A DNA stretch of 64,000 bases from Muribaculaceae bacterium. GTDB lineage: Bacteria > Bacteroidota > Bacteroidia > Bacteroidales > Muribaculaceae. Position numbers and translations under genes: made by a program. Of this stretch, positions 52,459 through 62,277 are shown one piece after another. The notes beneath the pieces were generated by a model. The model did not search any database. It was not told where the DNA came from and saw only the letters and a program-made list of their open reading frames with translations. The stretch's first letter is position 1. Each line of letters begins with the position of its first letter. The stretch covers positions 1 to 64,000 of the forward strand of contig JAFLTV010000002.1 in assembly GCA_022509105.1 (NCBI GenBank), given 5' to 3'.

Positions 52459-54657
52459 TATGTCATATCTCAATTTGTCAATAATGAGACGAATGTCGCT
52501 TGTCTGAATCCCCAGTAATTTGAGGATGGCATTGTCTTCTTTAAGGGCTATCATCAATTCTCTGTAATCATTATTGACAGTAAGCTTCATAAAAGATTTA
52601 TAAAGATTAAGAGCCTTGTTGAATTGCTTTGAAGCCATAGCCGACAAAGCCGCATTCAGATAGTCTGCTTTATCCGGATCCGGGGCTAAAGTCAGCTTTT
52701 CAAAAGAGGCGTTAGCTTTATCGAGATTGCCTGCAAGCATCTGAGTCCATGCGATTGCTCTTTTGGGCGCTTTTTTCTCGGGTTTCAGATATTCGGCGTG
52801 GAAAAATTTCTTCAAAGCTTCGTCATATTCCCCAATATCCAACAGAGATTGCGCGGCACTCATCAGAAGATGGTAATTTTCCGGATCCTCGGCAAGAGCT
52901 TTATCATAATATTTCAAAGCCTCTTTCAACATTCCGGCCTTTTTATAGCATAAAGCCAGTTTCTTGTTAAGCCATTGATTGTCAGGTTTTAGAATTTCAG
53001 CCTTACGATACCATTCGATCGCCTCGGCGTAACGGCCTAATTTGTCGAGGCAATATCCGGTTTTCTCCCAGACTCCGACTTCGCCCGGAAGCAACTCATC
53101 CAACAGGATAAACATTCCGGCAGCCTCTTCAAAATATTTATATTTGAAATAGAATTCCGCCATAATCTTCAGAGTCTCAGCTGTAATGCCGAGTATATCA
53201 ATGAGGGGCCGGATCTGATCTGCAGTGACGGGATTCTCAAACGGATCGTTGAAATCCTTACGTTTCCTGAAAAGTTTGAAAAAGCGGTAAAGATCTTGGA
53301 GATAATGTTTTATCTCTCTTTGTAATTTCTTTTTATCAGTGTCTCCAACTGCAGAAGTCAAGACCTCCTCTGCCTGTTTCATCTGTTGTTCTATATTATT
53401 AAGCATCATGCCTCTCTGAGCTTCAGGCATGCTTTTCATAGAAAGCAGAAAAGAATAGATGTCGGAATCGCACATTGCCAGGCCTAATCTTTTAAAGGCA
53501 TCTTCATTGGATTCGGAGGACAAGTCTGTCAATTCAGGATGAACGGGTATGTAAGGTAAAAACCAATTTACAACCTGGTTGAAGAATGGGAACCCTTTGA
53601 GATTTGAGAAAGTGGTCATCATCACATCGGCCCCTTCCATCTGCATATCATTAATCTCCTGAAGTCTGTCTTGAATTCCACTCTCTTCAAAAAGTTGCTC
53701 CCATTCGGGATTTATGTCGGAAAGAAAATCTTCGGAGTCGGAAGCCATATTCCTCATCTTTTCGATAATTTCAGGTTTGATTTTCATCAATTCCGGGATT
53801 ACTTCCTCCCGCATTTTACGAGTGATTCGTTTTGTGTCGTAAGTTTGAATCAGCGAGATGAAAATAGAGTTGAAAAGGTCTTTCATTTCCGGATCTTCTT
53901 TCATGAGGAGGAGCCGGCTTTTAATGCTTGTGATGCTCGCTAACCTTCCGGAATGAAAGATAGAAATAAGACTGATAGCAACAATTGTTCTTGCTCTTAC
54001 TTCTATGGATTGCGGTGATTCAAAGATATCGAGCAGAAGATTGAGTGCATCAGGGTCGAAATAATGAGTATTTCCCAATAATATCGCTCCTATAATGATG
54101 GATTTTGCATAGTCGGGAGTCTCCGGATCGAGGAGGGCTTGCCTTATTTGGATATATTCGGGAGAATCCGCTCCAAACATGGTCCAGACATAATTGAAAA
54201 GATTGCCAAGAGCCTGCAGTTGGGATTGAGATATCTCTGCAATCTCTAAATTCTTTTCTTCAGCGGCTTTTTTGTCGGCATCAAAAGCTTCCTTAAATTC
54301 ATTGAAGCGAGTTTCAAAAGAGGATTTTTTAAGAATCTCCATTCTTTTTGCCGTAGAATAGGAATCGCTGCTTTCCGCAAGAAGATTTTCCCTGAGAATA
54401 AGGTCGTTAAGCCTGAAAAGCTTTTCCCGGATATCCTCGAGCATATTGTTTCTGGAAGGGTCTTCTATTCCGTCGATCATAAATCGCAGAAGATATCGAT
54501 AGGTGGTTTCCAGGGCAAGAATTTTCTCCCACTCCGGACGCAGGGAGTCAAACCTCAGAATTTTGCTTTTTATAAGGGAAAAGGATTCGTTGAGACGAGA
54601 TGAATTAATCAGCTGACTGATTTTTATATATGACTGTTGAAACTGGGATAACTGCAT
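52447..54657 (-). CDS. Large helical protein with C-terminal TPR repeats
   Basis: A 736-residue protein from the Met at 54657 (MQLSQFQQS); the longer frame up to 54765 crosses the start of the divergent DUF4293 gene and is rejected. The first 480 residues are alpha-helical without a recognised domain. Residues about 510-680 hold several tetratricopeptide repeats (for example WEKTGYCLDKLGRYAEAIEWY and ALKYYDKALAEDP), a protein-protein interaction scaffold. It has no signal peptide and is likely cytoplasmic. Its partner is unknown. Confidence 0.8.
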   Translation of the reverse strand: MQLSQFQQSYIKISQLINSSRLNESFSLIKSKILRFDSLRPEWEKILALETTYRYLLRFMIDGIEDPSRNNMLEDIREKLFRLNDLILRENLLAESSDSYSTAKRMEILKKSSFETRFNEFKEAFDADKKAAEEKNLEIAEISQSQLQALGNLFNYVWTMFGADSPEYIQIRQALLDPETPDYAKSIIIGAILLGNTHYFDPDALNLLLDIFESPQSIEVRARTIVAISLISIFHSGRLASITSIKSRLLLMKEDPEMKDLFNSIFISLIQTYDTKRITRKMREEVIPELMKIKPEIIEKMRNMASDSEDFLSDINPEWEQLFEESGIQDRLQEINDMQMEGADVMMTTFSNLKGFPFFNQVVNWFLPYIPVHPELTDLSSESNEDAFKRLGLAMCDSDIYSFLLSMKSMPEAQRGMMLNNIEQQMKQAEEVLTSAVGDTDKKKLQREIKHYLQDLYRFFKLFRKRKDFNDPFENPVTADQIRPLIDILGITAETLKIMAEFYFKYKYFEEAAGMFILLDELLPGEVGVWEKTGYCLDKLGRYAEAIEWYRKAEILKPDNQWLNKKLALCYKKAGMLKEALKYYDKALAEDPENYHLLMSAAQSLLDIGEYDEALKKFFHAEYLKPEKKAPKRAIAWTQMLAGNLDKANASFEKLTLAPDPDKADYLNAALSAMASKQFNKALNLYKSFMKLTVNNDYRELMIALKEDNAILKLLGIQTSDIRLIIDKLRYDIAES

Positions 54658-54707
54658 AAAAAATATCTTTACAAAGGAAACAGACAAAAATTGTGCCGAA
54701 AAAGCAT

Positions 54708-54715
54708 TAACTTTG
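54708..54715 (+). promoter_or_regulatory. -7 element before the DUF4293 gene
   Basis: TAACTTTG matches the -7 consensus, 25 nt before the start at 54741. No TTTG lies at the -33 distance. Confidence 0.45.
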
Positions 54716-54740
54716 CGGAAAGATAATAAAAAAGTCAGTA

Positions 54741-55208
54741 ATGGTAATACAAAGATGGCAATCATTTCTGTTGTTTATCGCAGCTGCGGTGATGGCATGT
54801 TTCACATTCTTCCCGATAGGACAGATAACTACAACAGACTACACTCTGAATTTAAAGGCGCTTGGATTCTTTCAGGCCGGCGATCCCACCAACGGCATGG
54901 AACCTATAGTGATCCATACATGGTATTTTTTCATGTTATCTATAACGACAATAGTGCTTCTGTTGCTTGACATCTTCCTTTACTCTAACTTGAGACTTCA
55001 AATGAGGGTCTGCATGGTGTGTTTGCTGTTTATAGTGGCAGATGCCTGTGTTGGAGGCCTATTGGGATTCTGCAGGATTGAGGATGGCCAGATATGGTGG
55101 AACACAACCATTTTGTGTCCCTTTATAGCTATCTTCACAACTATCTTCGCCTATAATCGGATGAAGGCAGACTATACGCTTTTGAAAAGCGCTGACAGAC
55201 TAAGGTAA
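54741..55208 (+). CDS. DUF4293 membrane protein
   Basis: A 155-residue inner-membrane protein with four membrane segments (about residues 7-25, 52-72, 82-106 and 122-142). The N-terminal MVIQRWQSFLLFIAA block and the size match DUF4293, a Bacteroidetes family of unknown function usually encoded beside housekeeping genes. It lies 42 nt before proS on the same strand. Confidence 0.83.
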   Translation: MVIQRWQSFLLFIAAAVMACFTFFPIGQITTTDYTLNLKALGFFQAGDPTNGMEPIVIHTWYFFMLSITTIVLLLLDIFLYSNLRLQMRVCMVCLLFIVADACVGGLLGFCRIEDGQIWWNTTILCPFIAIFTTIFAYNRMKADYTLLKSADRLR

Positions 55209-55250
55209 AAAATTGATAAACTAACTGCTGGGAGGCAGATATATAATAAT

Positions 55251-56732
55251 ATGGCAAAAGAATTAAAAGATCTCACAAAGAGAAGTGAGGACTATTCAAA
55301 ATGGTATAATGAACTCGTAGTAAAGGCCGACCTTGCGGAGCAAAGCCCTGTGAGAGGCTGCATGGTGATTAAACCTTACGGTTATGCAATATGGGAAAAA
55401 ATGCAACAGACCTTAGACAGCATGTTTAAGGCAACAGGCGTTCAGAATGCATATTTCCCATTGTTGATACCCAAATCATATTTGTGTCGCGAGGCTGAAC
55501 ATGTGGAGGGTTTTGCAAAGGAGTGTGCCATTGTCACCCACTATCGCCTGAAAAATGATCCGGAAGGAAACGGCGTGATTGTCGACCCGGAAGCTAAGCT
55601 TGAAGAAGAATTTATCATAAGGCCCACTTCGGAAACTATAATCTGGGGCACTTATAAAAACTGGATTCACAGTTACAGGGATTTGCCGTTGCTGATCAAT
55701 CAATGGGCAAACGTGATGAGATGGGAGATGAGGACAAGAATGTTCTTGCGCACTGCTGAATTCCTGTGGCAGGAGGGTCACTGCGCCCATGAAACCGCTG
55801 AAGAATCAGAAGCACGCACTGTTGAAATGATCAATATTTATGCGGATTTTGCTGAGAAATATATGGCTATGCCTGTGATAAAGGGTGTGAAGTCGGAAAA
55901 TGAACGTTTTGCCGGAGCTGTCAACACTTATACAATCGAAGCCATGATGCAGGATGGCAAGGCATTGCAAGCAGGCACTTCCCATAATCTCGGCCAGAAT
56001 TTCGCAAAAGCCTTCGATGTTACTTTCATCAATAAAGAAAACAAGCCGGAATATGTCTGGGCTAATTCTTGGGGTGTCTCTACCAGATTGATGGGAGCGC
56101 TGATTATGACCCATTCAGATGACAACGGTCTTGTTTTGCCTCCGAAACTGGCTCCTATACAGGTTGTGATTGTTCCCATCTATAAGACAGATGAAGACAA
56201 AAAGAATATCACAGAGACTGTGAAACCTATAATGGAAGAATTGAAGAAAAAAGGAATCACAGTCAAATATGACGACGACGACAAGAGGCGTCCCGGCTTT
56301 AAGTTTGCGGAATATGAATTGAAAGGAGTGCCTTTGAGACTTGCCATGGGTGTGAGAGACCTTGAAAACGGCACTGTAGAGATCATGAGAAGAGACACTC
56401 TTGAGAAGGAGACAGTGGCTCTGGAAGGTATTGCCGAAAGAATAGAGAAAGAACTGGATGATATACAGGATGCTCTGTTCCAAAGGGCGCTTGGAGTGAG
56501 GGAGTCGAATACTTTCAAAATCGATTCTTACGAAGAATTTAAAGAAAAGATTGACAAAGGCGGTTTCTTCCTGGCCCACTGGGACGGCACGACCGAAACT
56601 GAAGAAAAGATAAAAGAGGAAACCAAGGCCACAATACGCTGCATACCTCTCGACGGAAAAGAGGAGGAGGGAGTTTGCATGGTGACCGGTAAACCCTCGA
56701 AGCGAAGAGTGATAATAGCCAGAGCTTATTAA
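55251..56732 (+). CDS. proS: Prolyl-tRNA synthetase (archaeal/eukaryotic type)
   Basis: A 493-residue class II synthetase of the ProS type 3 group. It lacks the editing insertion domain of the common bacterial enzyme and has the extra C-terminal zinc-like domain region ending in a Tyr (RAY). Motif 2 is around [22 protein letters not shown]. The [11 protein letters not shown] block belongs to the catalytic core. This form is normal for Bacteroidetes. A GGGAGG purine run 15-20 nt upstream could act as a ribosome-binding site. Confidence 0.96.
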   Translation: MAKELKDLTKRSEDYSKWYNELVVKADLAEQSPVRGCMVIKPYGYAIWEKMQQTLDSMFKATGVQNAYFPLLIPKSYLCREAEHVEGFAKECAIVTHYRLKNDPEGNGVIVDPEAKLEEEFIIRPTSETIIWGTYKNWIHSYRDLPLLINQWANVMRWEMRTRMFLRTAEFLWQEGHCAHETAEESEARTVEMINIYADFAEKYMAMPVIKGVKSENERFAGAVNTYTIEAMMQDGKALQAGTSHNLGQNFAKAFDVTFINKENKPEYVWANSWGVSTRLMGALIMTHSDDNGLVLPPKLAPIQVVIVPIYKTDEDKKNITETVKPIMEELKKKGITVKYDDDDKRRPGFKFAEYELKGVPLRLAMGVRDLENGTVEIMRRDTLEKETVALEGIAERIEKELDDIQDALFQRALGVRESNTFKIDSYEEFKEKIDKGGFFLAHWDGTTETEEKIKEETKATIRCIPLDGKEEEGVCMVTGKPSKRRVIIARAY

Positions 56733-56765
56733 TTATCATTATAATATAAGAGCCTAAATCCCTAT

Positions 56766-58940
56766 ATGAAAAGAATAGTAAACTTATTTTTGCTTTTGCT
56801 GCTTATAGCTCCAGCTATCTCTGCAGAATTGACAATCTCCGACTATTGCGATCTTAGTCAGACCACTCCCAAGGGCATAAAGGATATAACACCCATGCCT
56901 AATGAGCCGGAAAGTTTTCTCGCTATAAGCGATGACGGGATGTCCATTGAAAAATATAGTTATAAGACCGGGAAAAAAACGGGGGAAATCTTCAATATCT
57001 CCACTGTGAAAGGAGACATTAAGATAAATTCTTTCGACGGTTTTAAAATCAGCGATAACGGAAAGAAAATATTGCTATGGAACTCCAAGAAGAAAATCTA
57101 TAGATATAGCTTCTATGCGGAATATTATGTCTATGATATCTTCAGGAGCACATTGGCTAAAGTCAGCGACAAAGGTCTGCAAAGAGGAGCCACCATCAGT
57201 CATGACGGACGCTATGTGGCCTATATGCGTGATAACAATATCTTTATTTCCAACCTTGACTACAAGACCGATTTTGCCATAACGGATGATGGCAAGGCAG
57301 GGAGCATCATCAATGGAATTCCCGACTGGAGCTATGAGGAAGAGTTTGATATGCAGACTGCAATGAGATGGAGCGGAGATGACAATGTGCTGGCATATAT
57401 AAAATTTAATGAAACGGATGTGCCGGAATATACTTTTGACCAATATAGAAGCTTTTGTGATTCCGATCCTTGGGGCGACCTTTATCCCTCGACTTATTCC
57501 TACAAATACATGCTTCCGGGTTATCATAACTCAATAGTGAGCGTGCATGCCTACAACATGGACAACAGGGTCACCAAGAAGATTGATCTTCCATTGATGA
57601 ATGACGATTATATCCCGTTGATGGAATTCGGAGAAGACGGTTCGAAATTGATGGTGACTGTGGTTAACCGCGAGCAGAACAAAATGACCCTCTATAATGC
57701 TAATCCCGGTTCGACTGTAGCCAAGCAGATTCTCACGGAATCATCCACAACTTGGATAAGTCCTTACACTTATCAGATGGTTGACTACGGAAAAACAGAA
57801 TTTGTGATCTGCAGCGAGCGTTCAGGCCGGAAGCAATTATATATTTATGATTACAACGGCACATTAAAACGCACCTTGACCAAAGGGGACTATAATGTCA
57901 CAGCCTATTACGGAAAGGATGCCAAAGGCACTCATTATGTTCAGACCACTTCCCTGAGCCCGATATGCAGAAGAATTATCAGCATTGATGCCAAAGGCAC
58001 TGAAAAAATGCTGACCGGAAAAACGGGCACTTCTTCCGCGGCCTTCAACACTTCACGGGAATATTTTGTAAAAACATTCAGCAGCAGCACCACGCCGCCG
58101 CAATACACCATCTGCAACGCTTCAGGCAATGTGTTGTCGGAATTGGAAATGAATGAAAAATATGCGGCTAAATATGCATCTGCGCCCAAAATGGAATTCT
58201 TTAAGATAAAGAATTCAATAGGAGAGGAAATGAATGCCTATATTATAAAGCCGTTGAATTTTGACAGCGGAAAGAAATATCCACTGTTAATGTATCAATA
58301 CAATGGCCCGGATTCACAGCTGGTGCTTGACAAATGGACAATGGAAGGCGTGTTTTATATTGCATCAAGAGGTTATGTGGTGGTTTGTGTAGACGGCCGT
58401 GGAACCGGTAACCGCACAAATGAATGGACAAAATGCGTTTATGGGAAATTGGGCATACTGGAGACTGAAGACCAATTGGCAGCCGTCAAATATCTTTCAA
58501 GCCAACCATATATAGACAAAAACCGGATGGCATGTTTCGGATGGAGCTATGGAGGATATATGACCCTGATGGAGCTCACAGACAAAGCGTGTCCGTTTAA
58601 GGCAGGCGTTGCCATGGCTCCCGTGTCCGACTGGAGATATTATGACGGAATATACACTGAACGATTTATGCGCACTCCCGACACCAATGCCTCAGGATAT
58701 AAGAATTCGGCTCCGATGAACAGGACTGAGAATCTGAATTCCCGGTTGCTTATAATGTCGGGCACTGATGATGACAATGTGCACATGTATAACACTTTGA
58801 AATTCACATCAAAATTATCCTCGGAAGGTAAAGTATGCGACATGATGATCTATGCCGGATATGAACACAGCCTGAGGATGTGTGATGCAAGAGTGCAGCT
58901 TTTCAGAAAGATTTCAGATTTTCTTGAAAATAATTTATAA
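56766..58940 (+). CDS. Dipeptidyl peptidase IV (S9 family)
   Basis: A 724-residue secreted serine peptidase with a signal peptide (cleavage near AISA, residue 20). It removes N-terminal dipeptides, preferring Pro or Ala at the second position. The beta-propeller spans about 40-470, with the double-Glu substrate motif in WSYEEEFD near residue 200. The catalytic triad is Ser in GWSYGGYM, Asp in SGTDDDN and His in YEHSLR. Together with the peptide transporter at 22 kb it fits growth on peptides. It follows proS after 33 nt. Confidence 0.95.
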   Translation: MKRIVNLFLLLLLIAPAISAELTISDYCDLSQTTPKGIKDITPMPNEPESFLAISDDGMSIEKYSYKTGKKTGEIFNISTVKGDIKINSFDGFKISDNGKKILLWNSKKKIYRYSFYAEYYVYDIFRSTLAKVSDKGLQRGATISHDGRYVAYMRDNNIFISNLDYKTDFAITDDGKAGSIINGIPDWSYEEEFDMQTAMRWSGDDNVLAYIKFNETDVPEYTFDQYRSFCDSDPWGDLYPSTYSYKYMLPGYHNSIVSVHAYNMDNRVTKKIDLPLMNDDYIPLMEFGEDGSKLMVTVVNREQNKMTLYNANPGSTVAKQILTESSTTWISPYTYQMVDYGKTEFVICSERSGRKQLYIYDYNGTLKRTLTKGDYNVTAYYGKDAKGTHYVQTTSLSPICRRIISIDAKGTEKMLTGKTGTSSAAFNTSREYFVKTFSSSTTPPQYTICNASGNVLSELEMNEKYAAKYASAPKMEFFKIKNSIGEEMNAYIIKPLNFDSGKKYPLLMYQYNGPDSQLVLDKWTMEGVFYIASRGYVVVCVDGRGTGNRTNEWTKCVYGKLGILETEDQLAAVKYLSSQPYIDKNRMACFGWSYGGYMTLMELTDKACPFKAGVAMAPVSDWRYYDGIYTERFMRTPDTNASGYKNSAPMNRTENLNSRLLIMSGTDDDNVHMYNTLKFTSKLSSEGKVCDMMIYAGYEHSLRMCDARVQLFRKISDFLENNL

Positions 58941-59073
58941 AGTGGTGAATAAGTCTGTTTAACAAACATTTAGAGCGAATTTGAGGAAATTCACTCATTT
59001 TGAATAAATCCTAATTGTTAAAAGGTCTTATAATCTGAACATTTTAAGTGGTATAACGTTTTAGTGGTAAGAT

Positions 59074-59099
59074 GAGGCATCATCAAAACATGGTGCCTC
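59074..59099 (+). other. Perfect hairpin in a long leader
   Basis: GAGGCATCAT (59074-59083) pairs with ATGGTGCCTC (59090-59099), ten pairs including one G-T, around CAAAAC. It lies 40 nt before the start of the next gene. No T tract follows on the plus strand, so it reads as a leader structure more than a terminator. Confidence 0.55.
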
Positions 59100-59139
59100 T
59101 AATATAACCTCCTCTAAAACGACAATTTAGCAGAAAGAA

Positions 59140-60486
59140 ATGAGAGATATCGGCAAAGTAAACAGCAGCCAGGTTTTCGGATTATGGAAGAATTTGACCG
59201 TTTGCTTACTTGCAGTCATGGCAACCTTGCTGCTCTCCAAGATTTTACCCTACTATCTGTCACCGGTGATTGCCCTGTTGGTTGCTTCCGGATTGTATGT
59301 CTATATTTACAACGAGAGAGTGGCCTCTGTGAAAAATTGCATGGTGCCCTGCATAACCATTTTATATAGTATTGTGGTTTATGCCTTCTTTACAATAATC
59401 CTGAATCTGATGCATATCTGGGGTCTTTTCGAAATGCCTCATGAATTTATATTTTTCACAGATCCCTTCATTCCGGCTTTGATTTTAAATCCGGTGAGTT
59501 TCATAGTCATCACCTGGATTTATATTCGGCACAGAAAGCTGAAGATGTGCGTGGAATGTAGAACCAACCGTGTTTTAGGGGGCCAGAGAGGAGCAGCCGG
59601 TCTTTTGAAATCGGAGGCACACATGCAATTGAGAAATTTCATGATACTCTCCGGAGTGCTTTCTGTTGCAATATGGATTTATTATCAATTCTTCTATATT
59701 GACGTCAATATCAATGCCAGGGATGCTTATATCTTCACTTGGCTTACTGTGATAGGACTCGCTATCGATGAATTATATTTCTCAATAAGATATTATAATC
59801 TTTACCTTGACCTGAAAGAAAATAATGAGTTGATAACTCCCGCGGAATTGCGTGATATGTCGGCAAAGACCTATCTTAGATTCTATGTTGTATGCGGAGA
59901 TTATATGTATCTCACGGAGCATGCTGTGGACACCAGCGGCGGAAAGGCAGAGGTTTATGACACTCCTTTTTTCACAAAGCAGACGATGACCGGCTTCTTA
60001 TCGGAAGACGTGAGAAAAATAATCACAGAGATGACAGGAGTTGACAACGGTGAATTAAGATTCTTTTATGGAAGAAAACGGCCGGATGATCAGAAACAAA
60101 GCCTGTTGAGATATTTTTACTTTTTAGACGGAGATATATCTGATTATCCCGAATTGGAAACAAAGGGAGAATGGGTGTCATTCGATAAAATTAAATACAT
60201 ATACTCCAATTATCCGTCAAAAATGGCCGAGCTGGCTGTGCACGATATAACAAGACTGGCCACTATAATACTTACAGAAAAGATTTTCAACGAAGACGGC
60301 TATAGAAAATCGGGTATTAAATCCTATAATCCCACCTTCAACCTAAACGAAGTGAGAAAATCTAAGATCGACTTTCAGGATGACAAGTGGATAAAGATAT
60401 CGTCTTTTAATTCCGACACATCTTTTTATAAACTTAAGAAATGGTGGAAAGAGAGGAAGCAGAAATCCGACAGAACCATAGGCTGA
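59140..60486 (+). CDS. Polytopic membrane protein with soluble C-terminal domain, unknown
   Basis: A 448-residue protein. The N-terminal half has about six membrane segments (near 17-35, 38-55, 70-92, 108-128, 168-186 and 197-215). The C-terminal 220 residues are soluble and mixed alpha/beta. A segment around GEWVSFDKIKYIYSNYPSKM is vaguely Nudix-like, but no Nudix box is present and I make no functional call. It has a 199-nt upstream region with a hairpin. Its end overlaps the start of miaA by 46 nt, if the longer miaA start is right. Confidence 0.72.
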   Translation: MRDIGKVNSSQVFGLWKNLTVCLLAVMATLLLSKILPYYLSPVIALLVASGLYVYIYNERVASVKNCMVPCITILYSIVVYAFFTIILNLMHIWGLFEMPHEFIFFTDPFIPALILNPVSFIVITWIYIRHRKLKMCVECRTNRVLGGQRGAAGLLKSEAHMQLRNFMILSGVLSVAIWIYYQFFYIDVNINARDAYIFTWLTVIGLAIDELYFSIRYYNLYLDLKENNELITPAELRDMSAKTYLRFYVVCGDYMYLTEHAVDTSGGKAEVYDTPFFTKQTMTGFLSEDVRKIITEMTGVDNGELRFFYGRKRPDDQKQSLLRYFYFLDGDISDYPELETKGEWVSFDKIKYIYSNYPSKMAELAVHDITRLATIILTEKIFNEDGYRKSGIKSYNPTFNLNEVRKSKIDFQDDKWIKISSFNSDTSFYKLKKWWKERKQKSDRTIG

Positions 60487-61394
60487 TAATGATTCTGGGG
60501 CCCACAGCTACAGGAAAGACTGCAAGAGCTGTGAGCCTCTGTCGGGTTTTGAACGGGGAAGTGATAAGCGCGGATTCCCGCCAGGTTTATAGAAATATGG
60601 ATATTGGTACGGGTAAAGATCTTGAAGAATATCAAGAAATTCCCTATCATTTGATTGATATATGTGATGCCGGAGAAAAATATAACTTATACCGATATAT
60701 TTCGGATTTCCATAAGTCGCTCGAAGATATTGAAGAGAGAGGTAAATATCCCGTGGTGTGTGGCGGTTCGGGGATGTATCTTGAAAATGCCATAAGCGGG
60801 ATAAAATTGCCGGAAGTTCCTCAGAATCCACAACTAAGAGACCGGCTTGCCGACAAAACCTTACCGGAACTAACTGAAATTTTAAGGCAGTATAAAACCC
60901 TTCATAATATCACGGATGTAGACACCGTGAAAAGAGCTATACGCGCTATAGAAATTGGTGAATATTATGCCTCTCATCCGGAAGAAGCCTTGACTGCCAA
61001 CAGAAAATATACAACACCCATAAATTCGCTTATAATAGGTATTGACATCCCCCGTGATATAAGGAGGGAAAGGATTTCAAAAAGACTTGAAACCAGACTT
61101 CGGCAGGGAATGTTGGAAGAGGGGAGGAGACTGCTTGAGAAAGGTCTTTCTTATGAAGATCTTGCTTATTACGGACTTGAATACAAGTTTATGGCCGACC
61201 ATCTCACCGGAAAAATCTCATACGATGAAATGGTGAGACAACTTGAAATCGCCATCCATCAGTTTGCGAAACGCCAGATGACATGGTTTCGCGGCATGGA
61301 GCGACGCGGCTTTAAAATCAATTGGTTGCCCTTCGATATGGAAGATTCGGCTTTCAATGAAAGGGTTTTATCCCTTATGAACGCAAAAAAGTGA
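60441..61394 (+). CDS. miaA: tRNA dimethylallyltransferase
   Basis: A 317-residue MiaA, which adds the dimethylallyl group to A37 of tRNAs reading UNN codons. The P-loop is GPTATGKT near 20-27, and the catalytic DSRQVYR block follows near 45-51. The start at 60441 overlaps the upstream gene by 46 nt. An alternative Met at 60489 comes 2 nt after that gene's stop but leaves almost no residues before the first strand. The gene overlaps the convergent permease gene by 20 nt at its 3' end. Confidence 0.95.
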   Translation: MVEREEAEIRQNHRLIMILGPTATGKTARAVSLCRVLNGEVISADSRQVYRNMDIGTGKDLEEYQEIPYHLIDICDAGEKYNLYRYISDFHKSLEDIEERGKYPVVCGGSGMYLENAISGIKLPEVPQNPQLRDRLADKTLPELTEILRQYKTLHNITDVDTVKRAIRAIEIGEYYASHPEEALTANRKYTTPINSLIIGIDIPRDIRRERISKRLETRLRQGMLEEGRRLLEKGLSYEDLAYYGLEYKFMADHLTGKISYDEMVRQLEIAIHQFAKRQMTWFRGMERRGFKINWLPFDMEDSAFNERVLSLMNAKK

Positions 61395-62277
61395 CTATAT
61401 CTTTAGGAGTGAACTGTTTGCCTTTCAGCAACATCGAACTCCTGTATAATTTCCCTGCAAACAAGACGCTTAAAAAGGCGCAAACATATAATACAACCAA
61501 TGAAATTACAGTCTGCCAAACAGGAGCATTTCCGGAGACGGCATTCACGGTGCCCACAGTGGGAGATGTAAAAGGAATGTAAGTGCAGGCAATCGCTAAA
61601 GCCGAGTCGCCATTATCAACAGCAAACTGGCCAAGGTAGAAAGCTCCTAAAAGGATAAAAGTTATCACCGTCATATAAGCCTGGTTCTCATTGTCTTTAT
61701 CTGTAATGGCACCGCATGCGGCATATAAAGAGCCGAATAAGACGTAGCCTCCGATGAAATAAAGAAGAGTCCAGGTGATACATAAATATGTTTTCCCCGC
61801 TGTTAGATATTCCCAGGGCACATCAAAACCGACTACAATAAACAAAACCGTGACTCCCGCGAACACCATCAACCCCCATACGGCGAGTTGAGTCAAACCA
61901 ATCAAGCCCACGGAAAGAATTTTACCTAACATCAGGGTTTTACCCGGCACCGACGTGCAGATTATTTCCATTATACGGTTGCATTTCTCGGTCTTCACTT
62001 TATTAAAGATCATGGCACCATAGATCATAAGAAAGAAGGTCAGGAAAATACCGGCCATCATTCCGACAGCTTTTGCCGCCGTCATCTCTTCAGGATCCGG
62101 CTGGGTTGGCAATTCATTGAGAGATTTGGTGAAAGAATCCGATTCCGCCATGAGAACGCCCAAGACCATTCCAAAAGCGATAATGACGATAGGCACTACC
62201 AAAGTGCTTATCCAAAATGATTTTCCTTTTATATCGGTGAGGTACTCCGTAGAGACTATTAATTTCAGTTGCTTCAT
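61375..62277 (-). CDS. ABC-2 type transporter permease
   Basis: A 300-residue permease with about six membrane segments and a large extracytoplasmic loop after the first helix (about 45-75). The pattern, including FNKVKTEKCNRIMEIICTSVPGKTLMLGKI, matches the NatB/YhaP-like ABC-2 exporters. It starts 4 nt inside the end of the ATPase gene (ATGA overlap). The substrate is unknown; NatAB-type exporters handle Na+ or small toxic compounds. Confidence 0.88.
   Translation of the reverse strand: MKQLKLIVSTEYLTDIKGKSFWISTLVVPIVIIAFGMVLGVLMAESDSFTKSLNELPTQPDPEEMTAAKAVGMMAGIFLTFFLMIYGAMIFNKVKTEKCNRIMEIICTSVPGKTLMLGKILSVGLIGLTQLAVWGLMVFAGVTVLFIVVGFDVPWEYLTAGKTYLCITWTLLYFIGGYVLFGSLYAACGAITDKDNENQAYMTVITFILLGAFYLGQFAVDNGDSALAIACTYIPFTSPTVGTVNAVSGNAPVWQTVISLVVLYVCAFLSVLFAGKLYRSSMLLKGKQFTPKDIVTFLRS

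Noticed and set aside
59074..59099. Terminator of the dipeptidyl peptidase gene
   Set aside because: The stem is perfect but has no U-run and lies 134 nt from the stop codon, closer to the next start; leader structure is likelier.
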